This document shows positions 1 to 8,745 of a stretch of 64,000 nucleotides of DNA, piece after piece (within the stretch, counting starts at the first letter, position 1; every line of letters begins with the position of its first letter). Source of the DNA: SSSZ01 sp036732025 (GTDB lineage: Bacteria > Pseudomonadota > Gammaproteobacteria > Burkholderiales > Rhodocyclaceae); the NCBI GenBank assembly GCA_036732025.1, contig DAINDE010000003.1:1-64000 (forward strand), in the 5' to 3' direction. Under the pieces are notes generated by a model. It was not told the DNA's origin. It saw only the letters and a list, made by a program, of their open reading frames with translations, and searched no databases. The translations under genes and the position numbers were made by a program.

Positions 1-1315
1 CCAGGCACATGTACAGCACATGGCCGGCGCGCTCGATCTTCTCGAAGTTCATGATGGGCCGCCGGTCGTCCGCATCGAAGGGGTCGGGCGAGAGGCTCTT
101 CCCCAGGTCGCCCGAAGTCAGCATCGACAGGATCGGCAGCAGGTTGGCGGTGATCTTCTGATAGTGCTCCCGGTTGTGGCGGAAGGTGCGGACCTGGGCG
201 TCGATCACCTTGTTGCGCAGGTTCTGCGCGATGTGGTGCTCGTAGTAGGCGACGAAGGCCATGAGGTCGGCGCTGGCCGCCTCCGACGGCCGCTTCAGGT
301 TGCCGCGGTGGGCGTCGTGGAGGAGCTTTTTCATCTCGGGCAGATCACGCCAGCCGGCGCCGATGGCCTGGTCGTAGTAACGGCGCAGCGAGCTCTCCAA
401 CACCGGCTCGATGCCGCCCTCGATGTACTTGGTGAGCTTCACCAGGTTCGGCCGCTCCTCGATCTCGACCAAGCCCTGCACCACAACGTTGACCGCATCC
501 CAGCCAAAGGCCGAGAAGGCGCCCGCGGTATCGGGCGGCATGATGGACTGGATACGCGAGGCGATTTCGGTGGGTTTCTGCCAGTTGAAGGTGAAGTCCA
601 GCCTTACGCCGCGTTCCGGGAAGGCCGGGTGGAATTCCAGGAAGGTGTCGGGTTCGCGGTAGTCGGCGCAGGCGCGCTCGACGACCCGTTTGAGCCGGCG
701 GCTGTTCTTCGGGTCGATGACGATCACGACGTCGCCGCGCCGGATCGCCTGGGTGATCAGGTTGGCGAGCGCCACCCCCTTGCCGGACTGGGTGGTGCCG
801 ACCAGCAGGGTGCCGCCCTCGAAATTCTGCAGCGGCCGGTGCAAGGGGCCCTCCTTCGGTTCAACGCCGTGGATGTAGGGCAGACCGATCTCGGCGTCCG
901 GCTGGGGCTTGCTGTCGTAGCCCAGGAGCCGCAGCAGGCGCGGCGACACGGCGAATTCGCGGTAATCGACCTTGGCGAGTTCGTAGAGCCGCTGGGAATG
1001 CACGGGCCGCCATTCGAAGCCGAAGCCCAGGAAGACCGCGGCCGGATCCTGACACCAGCGGGCCAAGTCGCCGGTGCCGATGACCTCGATGCCGCGCCCG
1101 CCCAGCGACGCTTGCAAGATCAGCATGCGTAGCGCCTGACTCACCCGCAGCACGCCCATCGCAAAGCAGACGAACGCCAGCGGCAGGGCCAATTGCCGGG
1201 GGAGGGCGCCGCTCACGCCGACGCCGACGAAATAGACCAGCGCCAAGCCCCAGGCGATGCCGGCATAGACCTCGTAGGCCCGGCGCCACGGCATCTCGTA
1301 GCGGCGTACTAGCAT
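1..1315 (-). CDS. traD: TraD-type conjugative coupling protein (partial)
   Basis: Coupling protein of the conjugation machine: an inner-membrane hexameric ATPase that brings the relaxase-DNA complex to the type IV secretion channel. I read about 438 codons from the ATG at 1315; the gene runs off the left end of the window. The first 60 or so residues hold two hydrophobic segments (WGLALVYFVGV and PLALPL/FVCFAMGVL-like). A Walker A motif, GTTQSGKG, follows near residue 175, and then VVIVIDPKN, a Walker B-like strand. The layout matches ICE TraD proteins. The start lies one base after the stop of traI, so the two are translationally coupled. The C-terminal half is not visible. Confidence 0.88.
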   Translation of the reverse strand, partial: MLVRRYEMPWRRAYEVYAGIAWGLALVYFVGVGVSGALPRQLALPLAFVCFAMGVLRVSQALRMLILQASLGGRGIEVIGTGDLARWCQDPAAVFLGFGFEWRPVHSQRLYELAKVDYREFAVSPRLLRLLGYDSKPQPDAEIGLPYIHGVEPKEGPLHRPLQNFEGGTLLVGTTQSGKGVALANLITQAIRRGDVVIVIDPKNSRRLKRVVERACADYREPDTFLEFHPAFPERGVRLDFTFNWQKPTEIASRIQSIMPPDTAGAFSAFGWDAVNVVVQGLVEIEERPNLVKLTKYIEGGIEPVLESSLRRYYDQAIGAGWRDLPEMKKLLHDAHRGNLKRPSEAASADLMAFVAYYEHHIAQNLRNKVIDAQVRTFRHNREHYQKITANLLPILSMLTSGDLGKSLSPDPFDADDRRPIMNFEKIERAGHVLYMCL

Positions 1316-1316
1316 C

Positions 1317-3032
1317 TCAGCCTGCCCCCGCCGGTGGCACGGCAAAGCCCGCCAGATTGAGGCCGCGCACACAGCACGGGTCGAGCACAACACCGACGGT
1401 GGGGGTGCCGTTGAAATCGCGGGACAGCGTCGGCGGACCCTCCCGAGTTGGCTTTACCAGCATCTTGGTTTCGGCGAGCGCACGCATGGCCAGCGAGGGC
1501 TGGATGCCACGTCGTTCGAATTCGACCAGGGGCACGAACACCCCTTGGGCGATAGTGCACACGGTGGGCGGCCCCATGCCATCGTTGAGCGTGCGAACGG
1601 CCTCGGCCAGCGCGTCCCGCACGACCGGATTCAGGCGCATCGGGACTTGCAGGGTGAATGAAGCCGAAGGCGGTGTCGTCGCCGGTTCCGCCGAGGGTGA
1701 TCCGGGTGTTTCGTCGACCGGCACCACGCGGACGTCACGCTCGGCGGCCGGCTCGGGCGGCGGAATGAGCGACAACTGGGTGCCGCTCTTCATCGGTGCC
1801 AGCGGTGGTATGGATGAAGGCGTCTGCGGCACAGCTGGCGCAGACGCCGACGCTGGCTTGAATTCCAGTGCCTGGGGCAAGGCGACGGGTGGCGGATCGA
1901 TTCCCGCCATGAGAATCGCCGGGGCCGAGAGCTTGACGGCTTCGAGCGGAGCCTTGGCGCTGGGCGGCTGGATGGGCCAAGTCGCGCGGCCTGCCGCTGT
2001 CGCTTCGAACACACCGGCGGCCAGCAGCAGTTCCAGCATGGTCTCGGGTGCCTTGGGGATACCGGCCAGTTGGTCGGCCTCGAGTAGGTGGTGGATGTCG
2101 TCGGCGGCGCCGGGCCAGACCATGAACAGACCGTCCTGGCCGAACCACAGGCGCGACTTCTCGTGGTTGGGCATCCAGGCCGAGTTGCCGCGGGTGAGCC
2201 GCCGCAGGGCATCGACGAGGTATCGCTCCAGGTGCGAGCCGTATTGCGGCGAGCCGTAGCGGTCGGTACTGGCGGCCAGGTTGCGGTCGATGACCAGCGC
2301 CAGCGAGCGGCGGACGAGTTCGTCGAGGATGTTGTGGTCGCGATAGACCGGGATGCCGCCGATACTGGCCAGCAGATGCGGCACGATGACTGTGTTGCCC
2401 TGGGACAGGTCGGCCATCACTGCAGGTGCTACCACATGGGGCAGCGCGAAGAGTCCCAGGCCGCGCGCCTCGACGGCCTGGGGCCGCCAGCGCAGGAAAT
2501 AGCGCTCGCTGCCCCGGGTCGCCAGCCAATCGGCCAGGGGCTGCAGGAAGGCCGGCCACGTCTCGCCGGCGGCATCGGTGACGATGATATGGCTCATCAG
2601 CCGGTGCAGTTCGCAGCACAGCCCGGCGATAAAGGTGGCATGGCGCCAGCGCGGCTCGAGTTGCCGGCGTGCCGAGATGCTCATGCGCCCCGAGAAGATG
2701 TGTGCGTCGGTGCCTTGCAGGCTGAAGAACGCAGTCTCCAGGCCGAGCCGCAACAGGCCGCCGGGTGTGCTGAAGTAGTTGTCGGCGGTCGCCGGCAGGA
2801 GGTGCACGCAGGCGGCGTAGCGGCGCACCAGCGCCAATATGTCGCGCTCGAAGCTGTCTCGGTCGACGCCATAGCAGAGCTTGATGCGCGCGATCAGGTC
2901 CGCTTCGCCGGCCAGCAGATCCTCGACCGGCACGGCGGCGAAGCCCGGGTCGGAAGCGGGGTAGGAAGTGACAGGTGTTGGCGTGGCGGACATGGCGGTA
3001 CGGCGATGCAGAAGAGAATGGGCAGTGGCCAT
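1317..3032 (-). CDS. traI: MobH-family relaxase TraI
   Basis: Relaxase that nicks oriT and starts conjugative transfer. The 571 aa product has an N-terminal TraI_2-type domain (about residues 30-300) rich in conserved His and Asp, including YRDHNILDELVRRSL and YGSHLERYLVDAL, as in MobH relaxases. A Pro/Ala-rich linker follows (about 380-480), then a C-terminal winged-helix-like part containing FVPLVEFERRG. The stretch WFGQDGLFMVWPGAADDI is typical of the family. It sits between flhC (41 bp upstream) and traD (1 bp downstream). The start is uncertain: an in-frame ATG at 2993 would remove 13 residues, and neither start has a strong ribosome site. Confidence 0.85.
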   Translation of the reverse strand: MATAHSLLHRRTAMSATPTPVTSYPASDPGFAAVPVEDLLAGEADLIARIKLCYGVDRDSFERDILALVRRYAACVHLLPATADNYFSTPGGLLRLGLETAFFSLQGTDAHIFSGRMSISARRQLEPRWRHATFIAGLCCELHRLMSHIIVTDAAGETWPAFLQPLADWLATRGSERYFLRWRPQAVEARGLGLFALPHVVAPAVMADLSQGNTVIVPHLLASIGGIPVYRDHNILDELVRRSLALVIDRNLAASTDRYGSPQYGSHLERYLVDALRRLTRGNSAWMPNHEKSRLWFGQDGLFMVWPGAADDIHHLLEADQLAGIPKAPETMLELLLAAGVFEATAAGRATWPIQPPSAKAPLEAVKLSAPAILMAGIDPPPVALPQALEFKPASASAPAVPQTPSSIPPLAPMKSGTQLSLIPPPEPAAERDVRVVPVDETPGSPSAEPATTPPSASFTLQVPMRLNPVVRDALAEAVRTLNDGMGPPTVCTIAQGVFVPLVEFERRGIQPSLAMRALAETKMLVKPTREGPPTLSRDFNGTPTVGVVLDPCCVRGLNLAGFAVPPAGAG

Positions 3033-3036
3033 TCTC
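3014..3036 (-). promoter_or_regulatory. hairpin over the traI start
   Basis: GAGAATGG and CCATTCTC form a perfect 8 bp stem around a 7-base loop. The hairpin lies in the short gap between flhC and traI and covers the upstream candidate start of traI. In the transcript it could control traI translation. This is inference from the dyad alone. Confidence 0.35.
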
Positions 3037-3073
3037 GGGGGGGGCTACCTTGCCTGTCCCGCCGAAACGGGGC

Positions 3074-3712
3074 CTATTCGGAAGGGCTATCGCCTTCGGC
3101 CCCGGGGCTCAGCATGTGAAAGAGCGCCAGCATGCCCATCTGCCGCTTGGTCACGTCGAGGGCAGGGCGAGCCGGGTAAGACGCTTGGATGCGATGGTCC
3201 AGGTGAAAGCGTTCCAGCAGCTTGCAGAAGGGGCAAGCCTCACCCGGGTGTGCCACGGTGCCGACTGCGGCAATGAACTCGCAGCCGCATCGGGAACAGG
3301 TCAGCACGGCCAGCGCCGGTGCATTGGTCAGCCAGATGCCGTCGATATAGGAAACGAGGTTGAAGGCCCGATCGAGGCTGATGCGGTAAGGCGGGAGCGT
3401 GGCAGCCTGATAGGCGCGGTAGGCGAAGACCAGGGCTTCGCCGGCCGAGAGTCCCTGATTGCGCAACTGGCGGTATCTGGCGCCAATTAGGCAGGCGTCG
3501 CTACGCAAAATGAGGTTGGCGCCGTGGTACCACTCGGCCGAATCCGGGGCGCGTCCACGGGGGATGGATCGGGGGTCGGGGAAGAAGAGAGACTGCACCT
3601 GCCGCGGCGGGATGCCGGTGACGAGGTGAATGGTCTTCAGCCGTGCGCCGAGCGCCGCCAACTGCTTTGCTAGTTGCACGGCGCGCAAGTGCCGGTCGCC
3701 GCGCGTCGGCAT
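3074..3712 (-). CDS. flhC: FlhC-like transcriptional activator
   Basis: The 212 aa product resembles FlhC, the zinc-binding partner of the FlhD4C2 activator, and SetC/AcaC of SXT and IncC elements. The N-terminal part reads AVQLAKQLAALGARLKTI, which matches the start of FlhC. Near residue 140 it reads LTCSRCGCEFI, followed by a second Cys pair in CPFCKLLERF; together these are the expected four-Cys zinc site. No flagellar gene adjoins it. It follows the flhD-like gene by 12 bp and precedes traI and traD on the same strand. I infer a master activator of transfer rather than of motility. Confidence 0.8.
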   Translation of the reverse strand: MPTRGDRHLRAVQLAKQLAALGARLKTIHLVTGIPPRQVQSLFFPDPRSIPRGRAPDSAEWYHGANLILRSDACLIGARYRQLRNQGLSAGEALVFAYRAYQAATLPPYRISLDRAFNLVSYIDGIWLTNAPALAVLTCSRCGCEFIAAVGTVAHPGEACPFCKLLERFHLDHRIQASYPARPALDVTKRQMGMLALFHMLSPGAEGDSPSE

Positions 3713-3724
3713 GGATAACGGTTC

Positions 3725-4024
3725 CTACCGCAGTCCGTCCAAGGGCTTGGGTGGATGAACGAGTGCCATTGGGCCTGCCAGCGGCCGCGGCGCGCTCAAG
3801 AGCGTCACCAGGTCGGCGCGCGGCGGGAACAGGGTCGTGTCGCCGACGTGGATCACCAGGGACCACAGATCGTCGAGGCTCAAGCTCCGGAGATAGTTGG
3901 CTTGCTCCACGGTGAGCGCGTACCGGCAGCAGGTCGAAGCCATGTCATACTGAAGACCGGCACGTATGACGACGAGCACGTTCAGGTTGATCCATTCGGC
4001 ATCGGTAAGTGTCACGTGGCTCAT
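3725..4024 (-). CDS. flhD: FlhD-like transcriptional activator subunit
   Basis: The 99 aa product looks like FlhD/SetD. It has an early WINLNVLVVIRAGL helix, then CCRYALTVEQANYLRSLSL, which follows the FlhD pattern of a helix leading into a short HTH-like core, and then a terminal VTLLSAP stretch. FlhD-type proteins form the ring that FlhC joins on DNA. A purine-rich stretch, GGAGACCAGG, precedes the ATG and may be the ribosome site. It is the first gene of a flhD-flhC-traI-traD transcription unit. Homology is weaker than for FlhC, but the pairing supports it. Confidence 0.7.
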   Translation of the reverse strand: MSHVTLTDAEWINLNVLVVIRAGLQYDMASTCCRYALTVEQANYLRSLSLDDLWSLVIHVGDTTLFPPRADLVTLLSAPRPLAGPMALVHPPKPLDGLR

Positions 4025-4282
4025 GGTCCTGGTCTCCGGTTTGCCCTTCGTGCGATCAGTACCTCCGACGTCGAGTTGGGAAAAACCTCGTGCGTGATCC
4101 GGTGCGATGGGTTGCAGTGAGGGCAGATCGAATCAGAATAGATACCGTGAATACTGTATGGCAATAGCATTTGCACGGTAGAAAGGGGCATCGATCTTCT
4201 TGCCACACGCAAGGTCCGATCGATGCCGTCGCTTGGCGAATCGCGCCATCGCAGGCCGGCTGCGTCGACCACGCCGAGCGGA

Positions 4283-4307
4283 ATTGCCATGTCAATGGCA
4301 TGGCAAT
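4283..4307 (-). promoter_or_regulatory. dyad upstream of flhD-like gene
   Basis: ATTGCCAT and ATGGCAAT form an 8 bp inverted repeat with a 9-base spacer, about 260 bp upstream of the flhD-like start. The 354-base stretch 4025-4378 shows no convincing gene on either strand. It most likely holds the promoter and regulatory sites of the transfer operon. The role of the dyad is inferred. Confidence 0.3.
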
Positions 4308-4331
4308 GACGACATAGGGAAGGGCGGAAGA

Positions 4332-4359
4332 CCTGGCCGGGGCAATTGTCCCGGCCAGG
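4332..4359 (-). terminator. hairpin terminator after the DUF932 gene
   Basis: CCTGGCCGGG and CCCGGCCAGG form a perfect 10 bp GC-rich stem with an 8-base loop, 20 bp past the stop of the DUF932 gene. The following T-tract is weak on the minus strand (TCTTCC). It probably separates the DUF932 unit from the flhDC-tra unit. Confidence 0.55.
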
Positions 4360-4378
4360 CTTTCAGCGATCTTGAAGC

Positions 4379-5443
4379 TTAGGCAGCTTCCGCCAGCCCT
4401 TTCCACTCATTGGCTGGCAAGTCGATCAACCTGCCGCCCAGCGCTTCGAACTCCGTCGCGCGGTCGTAGTCCTCGACCTCCTGGCTGTAATGCGTGACCG
4501 CATTGACCAAGCCATAGCCCGACAACTGCCCTTCCGCGATCAGGTGCCGCAGCACGCCGGCGCGCTCGTTGTCGTTCAGCGTGTAGCGCTGGGCCAGCAC
4601 CTCGACCGTCTTCACCGGGTCGCCGACCAGCGGGATGGCGAGCGTCTTCTGCAGCTTCTGCGCCGTCTGGCGGAAGGTCGCTTCCGACACCGCCGCCTGC
4701 ACGACGTCGCGCACCTTGAGGAAAAAGGCCTTGTCGTCGGCGCGCAAGGTGTCGTCCTGGTAGACCTGGATGCGCTCGTCCTCGCCCCCGAGCGCGCGTC
4801 CCACGTGGGTCTTGCGCAGCGAGCGGTCGGCAGCGATCAAGCCATTGCTGCACACCAGCCGGAACAGCAGCGGCTGCACTGACAGCGTCCCCTGGCCGAC
4901 CTCCGAGTTCGAGATCACGACCCCGGCCTGAACCACATCGCCGGGTGCCATCTCGTACTTGAGGCGTGGCGTGATGCACTTCAGGTACATCTTCGTCTCG
5001 GTCAGTTCGACCGACTCGAAGCGTACCTCGGGTAGTTGCTGCAGGATGGGCAGCACGCTCTCGGCCAAGTCGAAGTTGTCCAGGCGGCGATAGCGATCCG
5101 ACAACACGGCGCGCACCTGACCGTCCAGGGTGCGCAGCATGCGCCGCTCTTCCTCGCTCTGCAGCCAGGTGTTCACGTTGCGGTCGAGCAGGGCCGGCTG
5201 GTCTTCGCGCATGCGCTCGAAGTAGGCATACGGGATCTTCAGCTTGTCCGCCAACTGGCGACGCGCCAGCGGGGTGACGCCGTAGTGCACGGGGCTGCCG
5301 CCTTCCTCGATGACGAGTCGAGTGCCTCCGAGATCGTCGGTGGCATGACGCACCATCGTCGACGGCACGATCAAGTCCTTCTTCGAATGCAGCTGGCGCT
5401 CCAGTTCCTGGGCCAGGCTGACGAGAGAACGTCCGTTTTTCAT
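4379..5443 (-). CDS. DUF932 phage/plasmid-like protein
   Basis: The 354 aa product belongs to the DUF932 family found on plasmids, phages and ICEs. Features that support this are the opening MKNGRSLVSLAQELERQ, the segment HYGVTPLARRQLADKLKIPYA, and the core RAVLSDRYRRLDNFDLAESVLP, followed by LRLVCSNGL-like residues and a C-terminal helical part. Its biochemical function is not known. I chose the ATG at 5443 because AGGAG lies just upstream; the frame stays open further up but has no good start. A structured leader of the radC type (5470-5508) precedes it. It is likely its own transcription unit with the terminator at 4332-4359. Confidence 0.85.
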   Translation of the reverse strand: MKNGRSLVSLAQELERQLHSKKDLIVPSTMVRHATDDLGGTRLVIEEGGSPVHYGVTPLARRQLADKLKIPYAYFERMREDQPALLDRNVNTWLQSEEERRMLRTLDGQVRAVLSDRYRRLDNFDLAESVLPILQQLPEVRFESVELTETKMYLKCITPRLKYEMAPGDVVQAGVVISNSEVGQGTLSVQPLLFRLVCSNGLIAADRSLRKTHVGRALGGEDERIQVYQDDTLRADDKAFFLKVRDVVQAAVSEATFRQTAQKLQKTLAIPLVGDPVKTVEVLAQRYTLNDNERAGVLRHLIAEGQLSGYGLVNAVTHYSQEVEDYDRATEFEALGGRLIDLPANEWKGLAEAA

Positions 5444-5469
5444 AGCAATCTCCTTGTCGGAAAAGAAAA

Positions 5470-5508
5470 GCGGAGACGGCATCACCCCTCGGGGGAAGCG
5501 CATCCCCG
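5470..5508 (-). ncRNA. radC-motif-like leader RNA before the DUF932 gene
   Basis: Read on the minus strand, an outer stem pairs GCGGGGA with TCTCCGC, an inner stem pairs CCCC with GGGG, and a CTTTTCTTTT tract and AGGAG follow before the start codon. The same layout and many of the same bases precede radC at 63881-63917. The radC RNA motif is a known cis-regulatory structure of proteobacterial DNA-processing genes, and this site fits it by eye. Confidence 0.6.
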
Positions 5509-5710
5509 CCAGGGTCGATGACGGACCAGCGGTGCTGGTCCAGAAAGGGCGCGAGCGCGCCGGAACTCCAGGGCTGTCTTCGCGGTGCCGTGGGGCGCCG
5601 CCTGGTGTGACAACTACCAGTGGGGCAAACGGCCTTTTCACCGTCACCGCCTGATGCAGTGCCGCTGAAAAGGCGGGTGCAGCCGGCCGGCCGCACCCCT
5701 CATCAAACAT

Positions 5711-6721
5711 TCATGCCGCCCGCGGCGCCTGGGCTTCCAGGCGTTGGCGCCAGACGTCGGCCCAATCGGTGCCGGCATGCCTGGGCAGGAACACCCGCAC
5801 CTGCCGCCGACCGCTATTCTTCTCTTCCCGCTTCAACCGGCGCGCCAGCGCGAAGGCGAAGGACTGGCCGGCGAAGTCGCCATCGGCGTCGTTGTCGGCA
5901 TAGATGCAGACCTTGCGCACCGAATCCGGCAGCCACAGCTTCTCCAGATTGCCGGCGTTGAGCCCGGCCCAGACCGGTTTGCCGGTCGCCAGATGCAGGG
6001 CGAGGCCAGTCTCGATACCTTCGCTGATCGCCAGTTCCTCGGTCGCATCGAACAAGCGGACCGCGGCGCCGTTGATCCCGGCCGAGAGCACCTTTTTCGC
6101 ATCGAGCGCCGCGAGCTTGCCGCCGTCCCGCAGATAGGTCCGGTGCAGCGTCACGGCGTGGCCGTCGGCACCTTGGATGCAGGCCAGCATCGCCGGATAT
6201 TCAGCCACCTTGCGTGACTTGCCGGCGGCATCCTTCTGGTAATAGCCGAGGGCAGGGTGGAAGCGCAGCACCTTCGGGTACACCGGCAGGGCGAGACCCC
6301 GTCCGCTCAGGTAGCGATCGACTTCGTCTCCCACCGTCACCGGCCGGGCTTCGTTCCAGATGCGCTGCGCTAGCTTCTTCATGCGCTCGGCCGAAGGCTC
6401 GCAGCTTCGGGACGGTGCCGTCACCGGCATCATCCCCAGGCAGCGCTCGACGTCCCGCAGCGCGGTGTTGAAGTCCACGCCCATGACGGCTTGCAGCAAC
6501 TTGAAGCCGCCACCCGGGCCGCACTGGCGGCAGTGGTAGTTCCCCTCGCCGAACTTGTCGGTGTACTGGAACCGATCCGTGCCACCGCACAGCGGGCAAG
6601 GCAGGTTGCGCCGCTTGAGGATGCGTTCATCCACGCCCAAGTGGGCCAGGATTTCCGTCCACCGGCCATGGGCACGCTGCTTGACCGCTTCGATGCGGGC
6701 CGCGTACTCACGATCCTGCAT
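5711..6721 (-). CDS. zinc-ribbon/Toprim DNA primase
   Basis: The 336 aa primase is of the plasmid and phage P4-like type and makes RNA primers for element replication or for the transferred strand. An N-terminal zinc ribbon (CPLCGGTDR ... HCRQCGPGGG, about residues 42-70) is followed by a Toprim domain with ISEGIETGLA (the catalytic Glu strand, about 235) and IYADNDADG (the acidic cluster, about 280). No helicase domain is present, so it would need a partner. The start used is the internal ATG at 6721, because the residues upstream overlap the end of the GHKL ATPase gene. The two genes overlap by 14 bp. Confidence 0.85.
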   Translation of the reverse strand: MQDREYAARIEAVKQRAHGRWTEILAHLGVDERILKRRNLPCPLCGGTDRFQYTDKFGEGNYHCRQCGPGGGFKLLQAVMGVDFNTALRDVERCLGMMPVTAPSRSCEPSAERMKKLAQRIWNEARPVTVGDEVDRYLSGRGLALPVYPKVLRFHPALGYYQKDAAGKSRKVAEYPAMLACIQGADGHAVTLHRTYLRDGGKLAALDAKKVLSAGINGAAVRLFDATEELAISEGIETGLALHLATGKPVWAGLNAGNLEKLWLPDSVRKVCIYADNDADGDFAGQSFAFALARRLKREEKNSGRRQVRVFLPRHAGTDWADVWRQRLEAQAPRAA

Positions 6722-8342
6722 GGCAGACTCCCGTGTTGGCAGAACCCGCTTCGCCAACCAAGGCCACCGAATGGCCGGGCGCAGCGCCCACCCCCACGGT
6801 GACCTGGAAGGCCTTGCCGTGCAGCAGGGGATACTTGCCCAGCCGCAGTTCCTGCAGCAGCGAGTCCAGCGTCTGCACAGGATCGACCGAACGCAGGCGA
6901 CGGATCAGGTCCGCCAGCGCGTCGCGGTCCGCATCGAGATCGGACTCCAGGAATTGCTCGTTCTCGTCGATGAAGGACGAGGCCTGACGTACCGGCTCGC
7001 CGGAGGTCTCGCCTGCCGGGATGTACAAGACGTCTTCATGGCAGACACCCTTGTCGGTGATTTCGACCACCTCGTTGCCGGCGCGCAGGCGCACGGCCTC
7101 GCACAGGATCACGGTCGGCCACACCCAGCGCCCTTCCAACTGGACGCGAAGCTGTTCGGACACCGCTTCGACCCGTACCGCTTCTTCCTCCAGGAAGCGC
7201 ACGCGGCGCAACGCCCAGTGGTCAAGATGCAGGCCGAGCCAGTCGAAGACCAGGTAGCCCTTGGCCCGGGCCAGCATCCAGCGGGCCGCGTTGTCGTCGC
7301 CCACCCAATCGAGGGATACCAAAGTCACCGCGCCACTTTCAATGGCGAGTCGGGAAGGCGCCACGGCGACTTGCCGGACATAGTCGCGGTTGCCGCTGTC
7401 GTCCTGGATCGGGTAGTCGACGATCTCCTCGAACATCTCGGCCGGTAGCACATCGAGGTCGTTCAGCAGGTCCAACTGTCCCCAGGCCCGCATCGCCGCG
7501 TAGTAGGTTTCGACGAAGCGTTCGGGGGAAAGCTGGGTCTTGGCGATCTCCAGCGTTTGGCGCCAGCAGGCCTTCAACTCGGCGTTGATGCGCTTGCCCT
7601 GGACATCCTCGTCGATCAGCTTGTCGCGATCCGGCAGGCGCGCCATGAACTGGCGCGAGTCCAGGTGCACGACATTGACGCGGTCGTCTGGGCAGTAGCT
7701 CGGCTTCATGACGCAGAAGCCCTGCAGGAAGACCATCGTGTCGTGGCTGTGCCGGCCGTCCCGTGTACCGGCGAGGTGGACCGCACCCATCGGGCTGGCC
7801 ATTGTCGCCAGGTTCGCGGCGGCAAAGCGCCGCGTCAGCGGCTTGCCGTTGAACAGCACCTGCACCGGAAAACCCAGACACAAGGTCTCGATGCGATTGC
7901 CCAGGTCGGGCAGGTCGACACCGTGCAACTCGATCCGGGTACCGACAACGGCTTCGGCGATGGACTCCACCTCGATGGACGCCTTGGCCAGCGCCGCCGC
8001 GGTGTCGATATCGACCCGCTGACGGTTTGAGGCGACGATGCAGCGCGTGGCGGCATACAGGCATTTCGAGAAGCCCACCCCGAAAGGGCGCTCCTCGGCA
8101 CTGGTGGCCGCATCCCAGCCCGACTCGTGGAAGCTCAGGAGCTTCTGGAAGTCGTCCAGGCCGCAGCCATCGTCCTGCACCCGCAGCACCTGCGTGGCGG
8201 CGTCGTAATGGATTTCGATGCGCATCGCGCCGGCACGGCGGGCGTTCTGCAACAGCTCGGAGACGAGCGTGAAGCGGTCGGTGAAAGCGTAGCGCTGGTT
8301 GCGCAGCGCGCCTTCCTCGTTGATTCGAACCTGTATCTGCAT
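6708..8342 (-). CDS. GHKL-type ATPase of unknown role
   Basis: The 544 aa product has an N-terminal Hsp90/MutL/histidine-kinase-like ATP-binding fold: N-box SELLQNARRAG (about residues 26-36), G1 box VQDDGCGLDD (about 52-61) and G2 box PFGVGFSK (about 86-93). The remaining 400 or so residues show no motif I recognise, and there is no membrane segment. The start at 8342 is favoured over 8354 because GGAG lies about 8 bases upstream. It overlaps the primase gene and probably forms an operon with it. Possible roles include a chaperone-like, DNA-handling or defence ATPase; I cannot choose from the sequence. Confidence 0.75.
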   Translation of the reverse strand: MQIQVRINEEGALRNQRYAFTDRFTLVSELLQNARRAGAMRIEIHYDAATQVLRVQDDGCGLDDFQKLLSFHESGWDAATSAEERPFGVGFSKCLYAATRCIVASNRQRVDIDTAAALAKASIEVESIAEAVVGTRIELHGVDLPDLGNRIETLCLGFPVQVLFNGKPLTRRFAAANLATMASPMGAVHLAGTRDGRHSHDTMVFLQGFCVMKPSYCPDDRVNVVHLDSRQFMARLPDRDKLIDEDVQGKRINAELKACWRQTLEIAKTQLSPERFVETYYAAMRAWGQLDLLNDLDVLPAEMFEEIVDYPIQDDSGNRDYVRQVAVAPSRLAIESGAVTLVSLDWVGDDNAARWMLARAKGYLVFDWLGLHLDHWALRRVRFLEEEAVRVEAVSEQLRVQLEGRWVWPTVILCEAVRLRAGNEVVEITDKGVCHEDVLYIPAGETSGEPVRQASSFIDENEQFLESDLDADRDALADLIRRLRSVDPVQTLDSLLQELRLGKYPLLHGKAFQVTVGVGAAPGHSVALVGEAGSANTGVCHAGS

Positions 8343-8361
8343 GATGTGCTCCATGAGTGCA

Positions 8362-8394
8362 GGCGGAACCCGGCCCTGGCGGGACGGACCCGCC
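8362..8394 (-). ncRNA. possible radC-like leader before the GHKL ATPase gene
   Basis: On the minus strand, GGCGGGTCCG through GGTTCCGCC can pair as an outer GGCGG/CCGCC stem with an inner GGCGGG/CCCGCC alternative. The order of G-rich and C-rich blocks resembles the leaders at 5470-5508 and 63881-63917. It is less convincing because the T-tract is missing. Confidence 0.35.
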
Positions 8395-8413
8395 AAGGGG
8401 GAAGAACGATCGG

Positions 8414-8731
8414 TCAGCCGACGTGGCGGACCGGTGGGGTGAACAACTGCCCGGCGGCCAAGGCCTCGATCAGGCTGTGCCCGAGGAACTCCCGGGGCAA
8501 CAGGTGCCGGGTGCTGAGGACCCGGCCCTCTGCATCGAGCCGCTCGACCTTCAGGCCGATCGGATGCCAATGCACCCGGTAGGTCAGCCAGTCGGCGCCG
8601 GCGATGACGAAGGTGCGGCCGGCCCGGCCGGTGAGGACTTCGCTTTCCTTGACCAGGAACTCGATGTCCTCCGGCGCCTGGACGGTCAGCAGGGACGGGG
8701 CGTCGCGCGCGATGCGCGTTTGGGTGTGCAT
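8414..8731 (-). CDS. hypothetical protein, 105 aa
   Basis: A small soluble protein starting MHTQTRIARDAPS. It contains GRTFVIAGADWLTYRVHWHP and a hydrophobic C-terminus with FLGHSLIEAL. I do not recognise the family. It sits 14 bp after the small membrane-protein gene at 8746 and upstream of the GHKL ATPase gene on the same strand. The long upstream in-frame extension is Arg/Pro-rich and unlikely to be translated, so the internal ATG is used. Confidence 0.6.
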   Translation of the reverse strand: MHTQTRIARDAPSLLTVQAPEDIEFLVKESEVLTGRAGRTFVIAGADWLTYRVHWHPIGLKVERLDAEGRVLSTRHLLPREFLGHSLIEALAAGQLFTPPVRHVG

Positions 8732-8745
8732 GGCGGCCGGCCTCC

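Noticed and set aside
20..1132. A 370-codon rightward open frame
   Set aside because: It is antisense to traD, which has motifs and coupling to traI; the frame has no family match and shadow-like composition.
2088..3119. A 343-codon rightward open frame
   Set aside because: It lies opposite traI, with no motif and no ribosome site.
4056..4406. A 116-codon leftward frame between flhD and DUF932
   Set aside because: No ribosome site or family pattern, and it covers a terminator and dyad.
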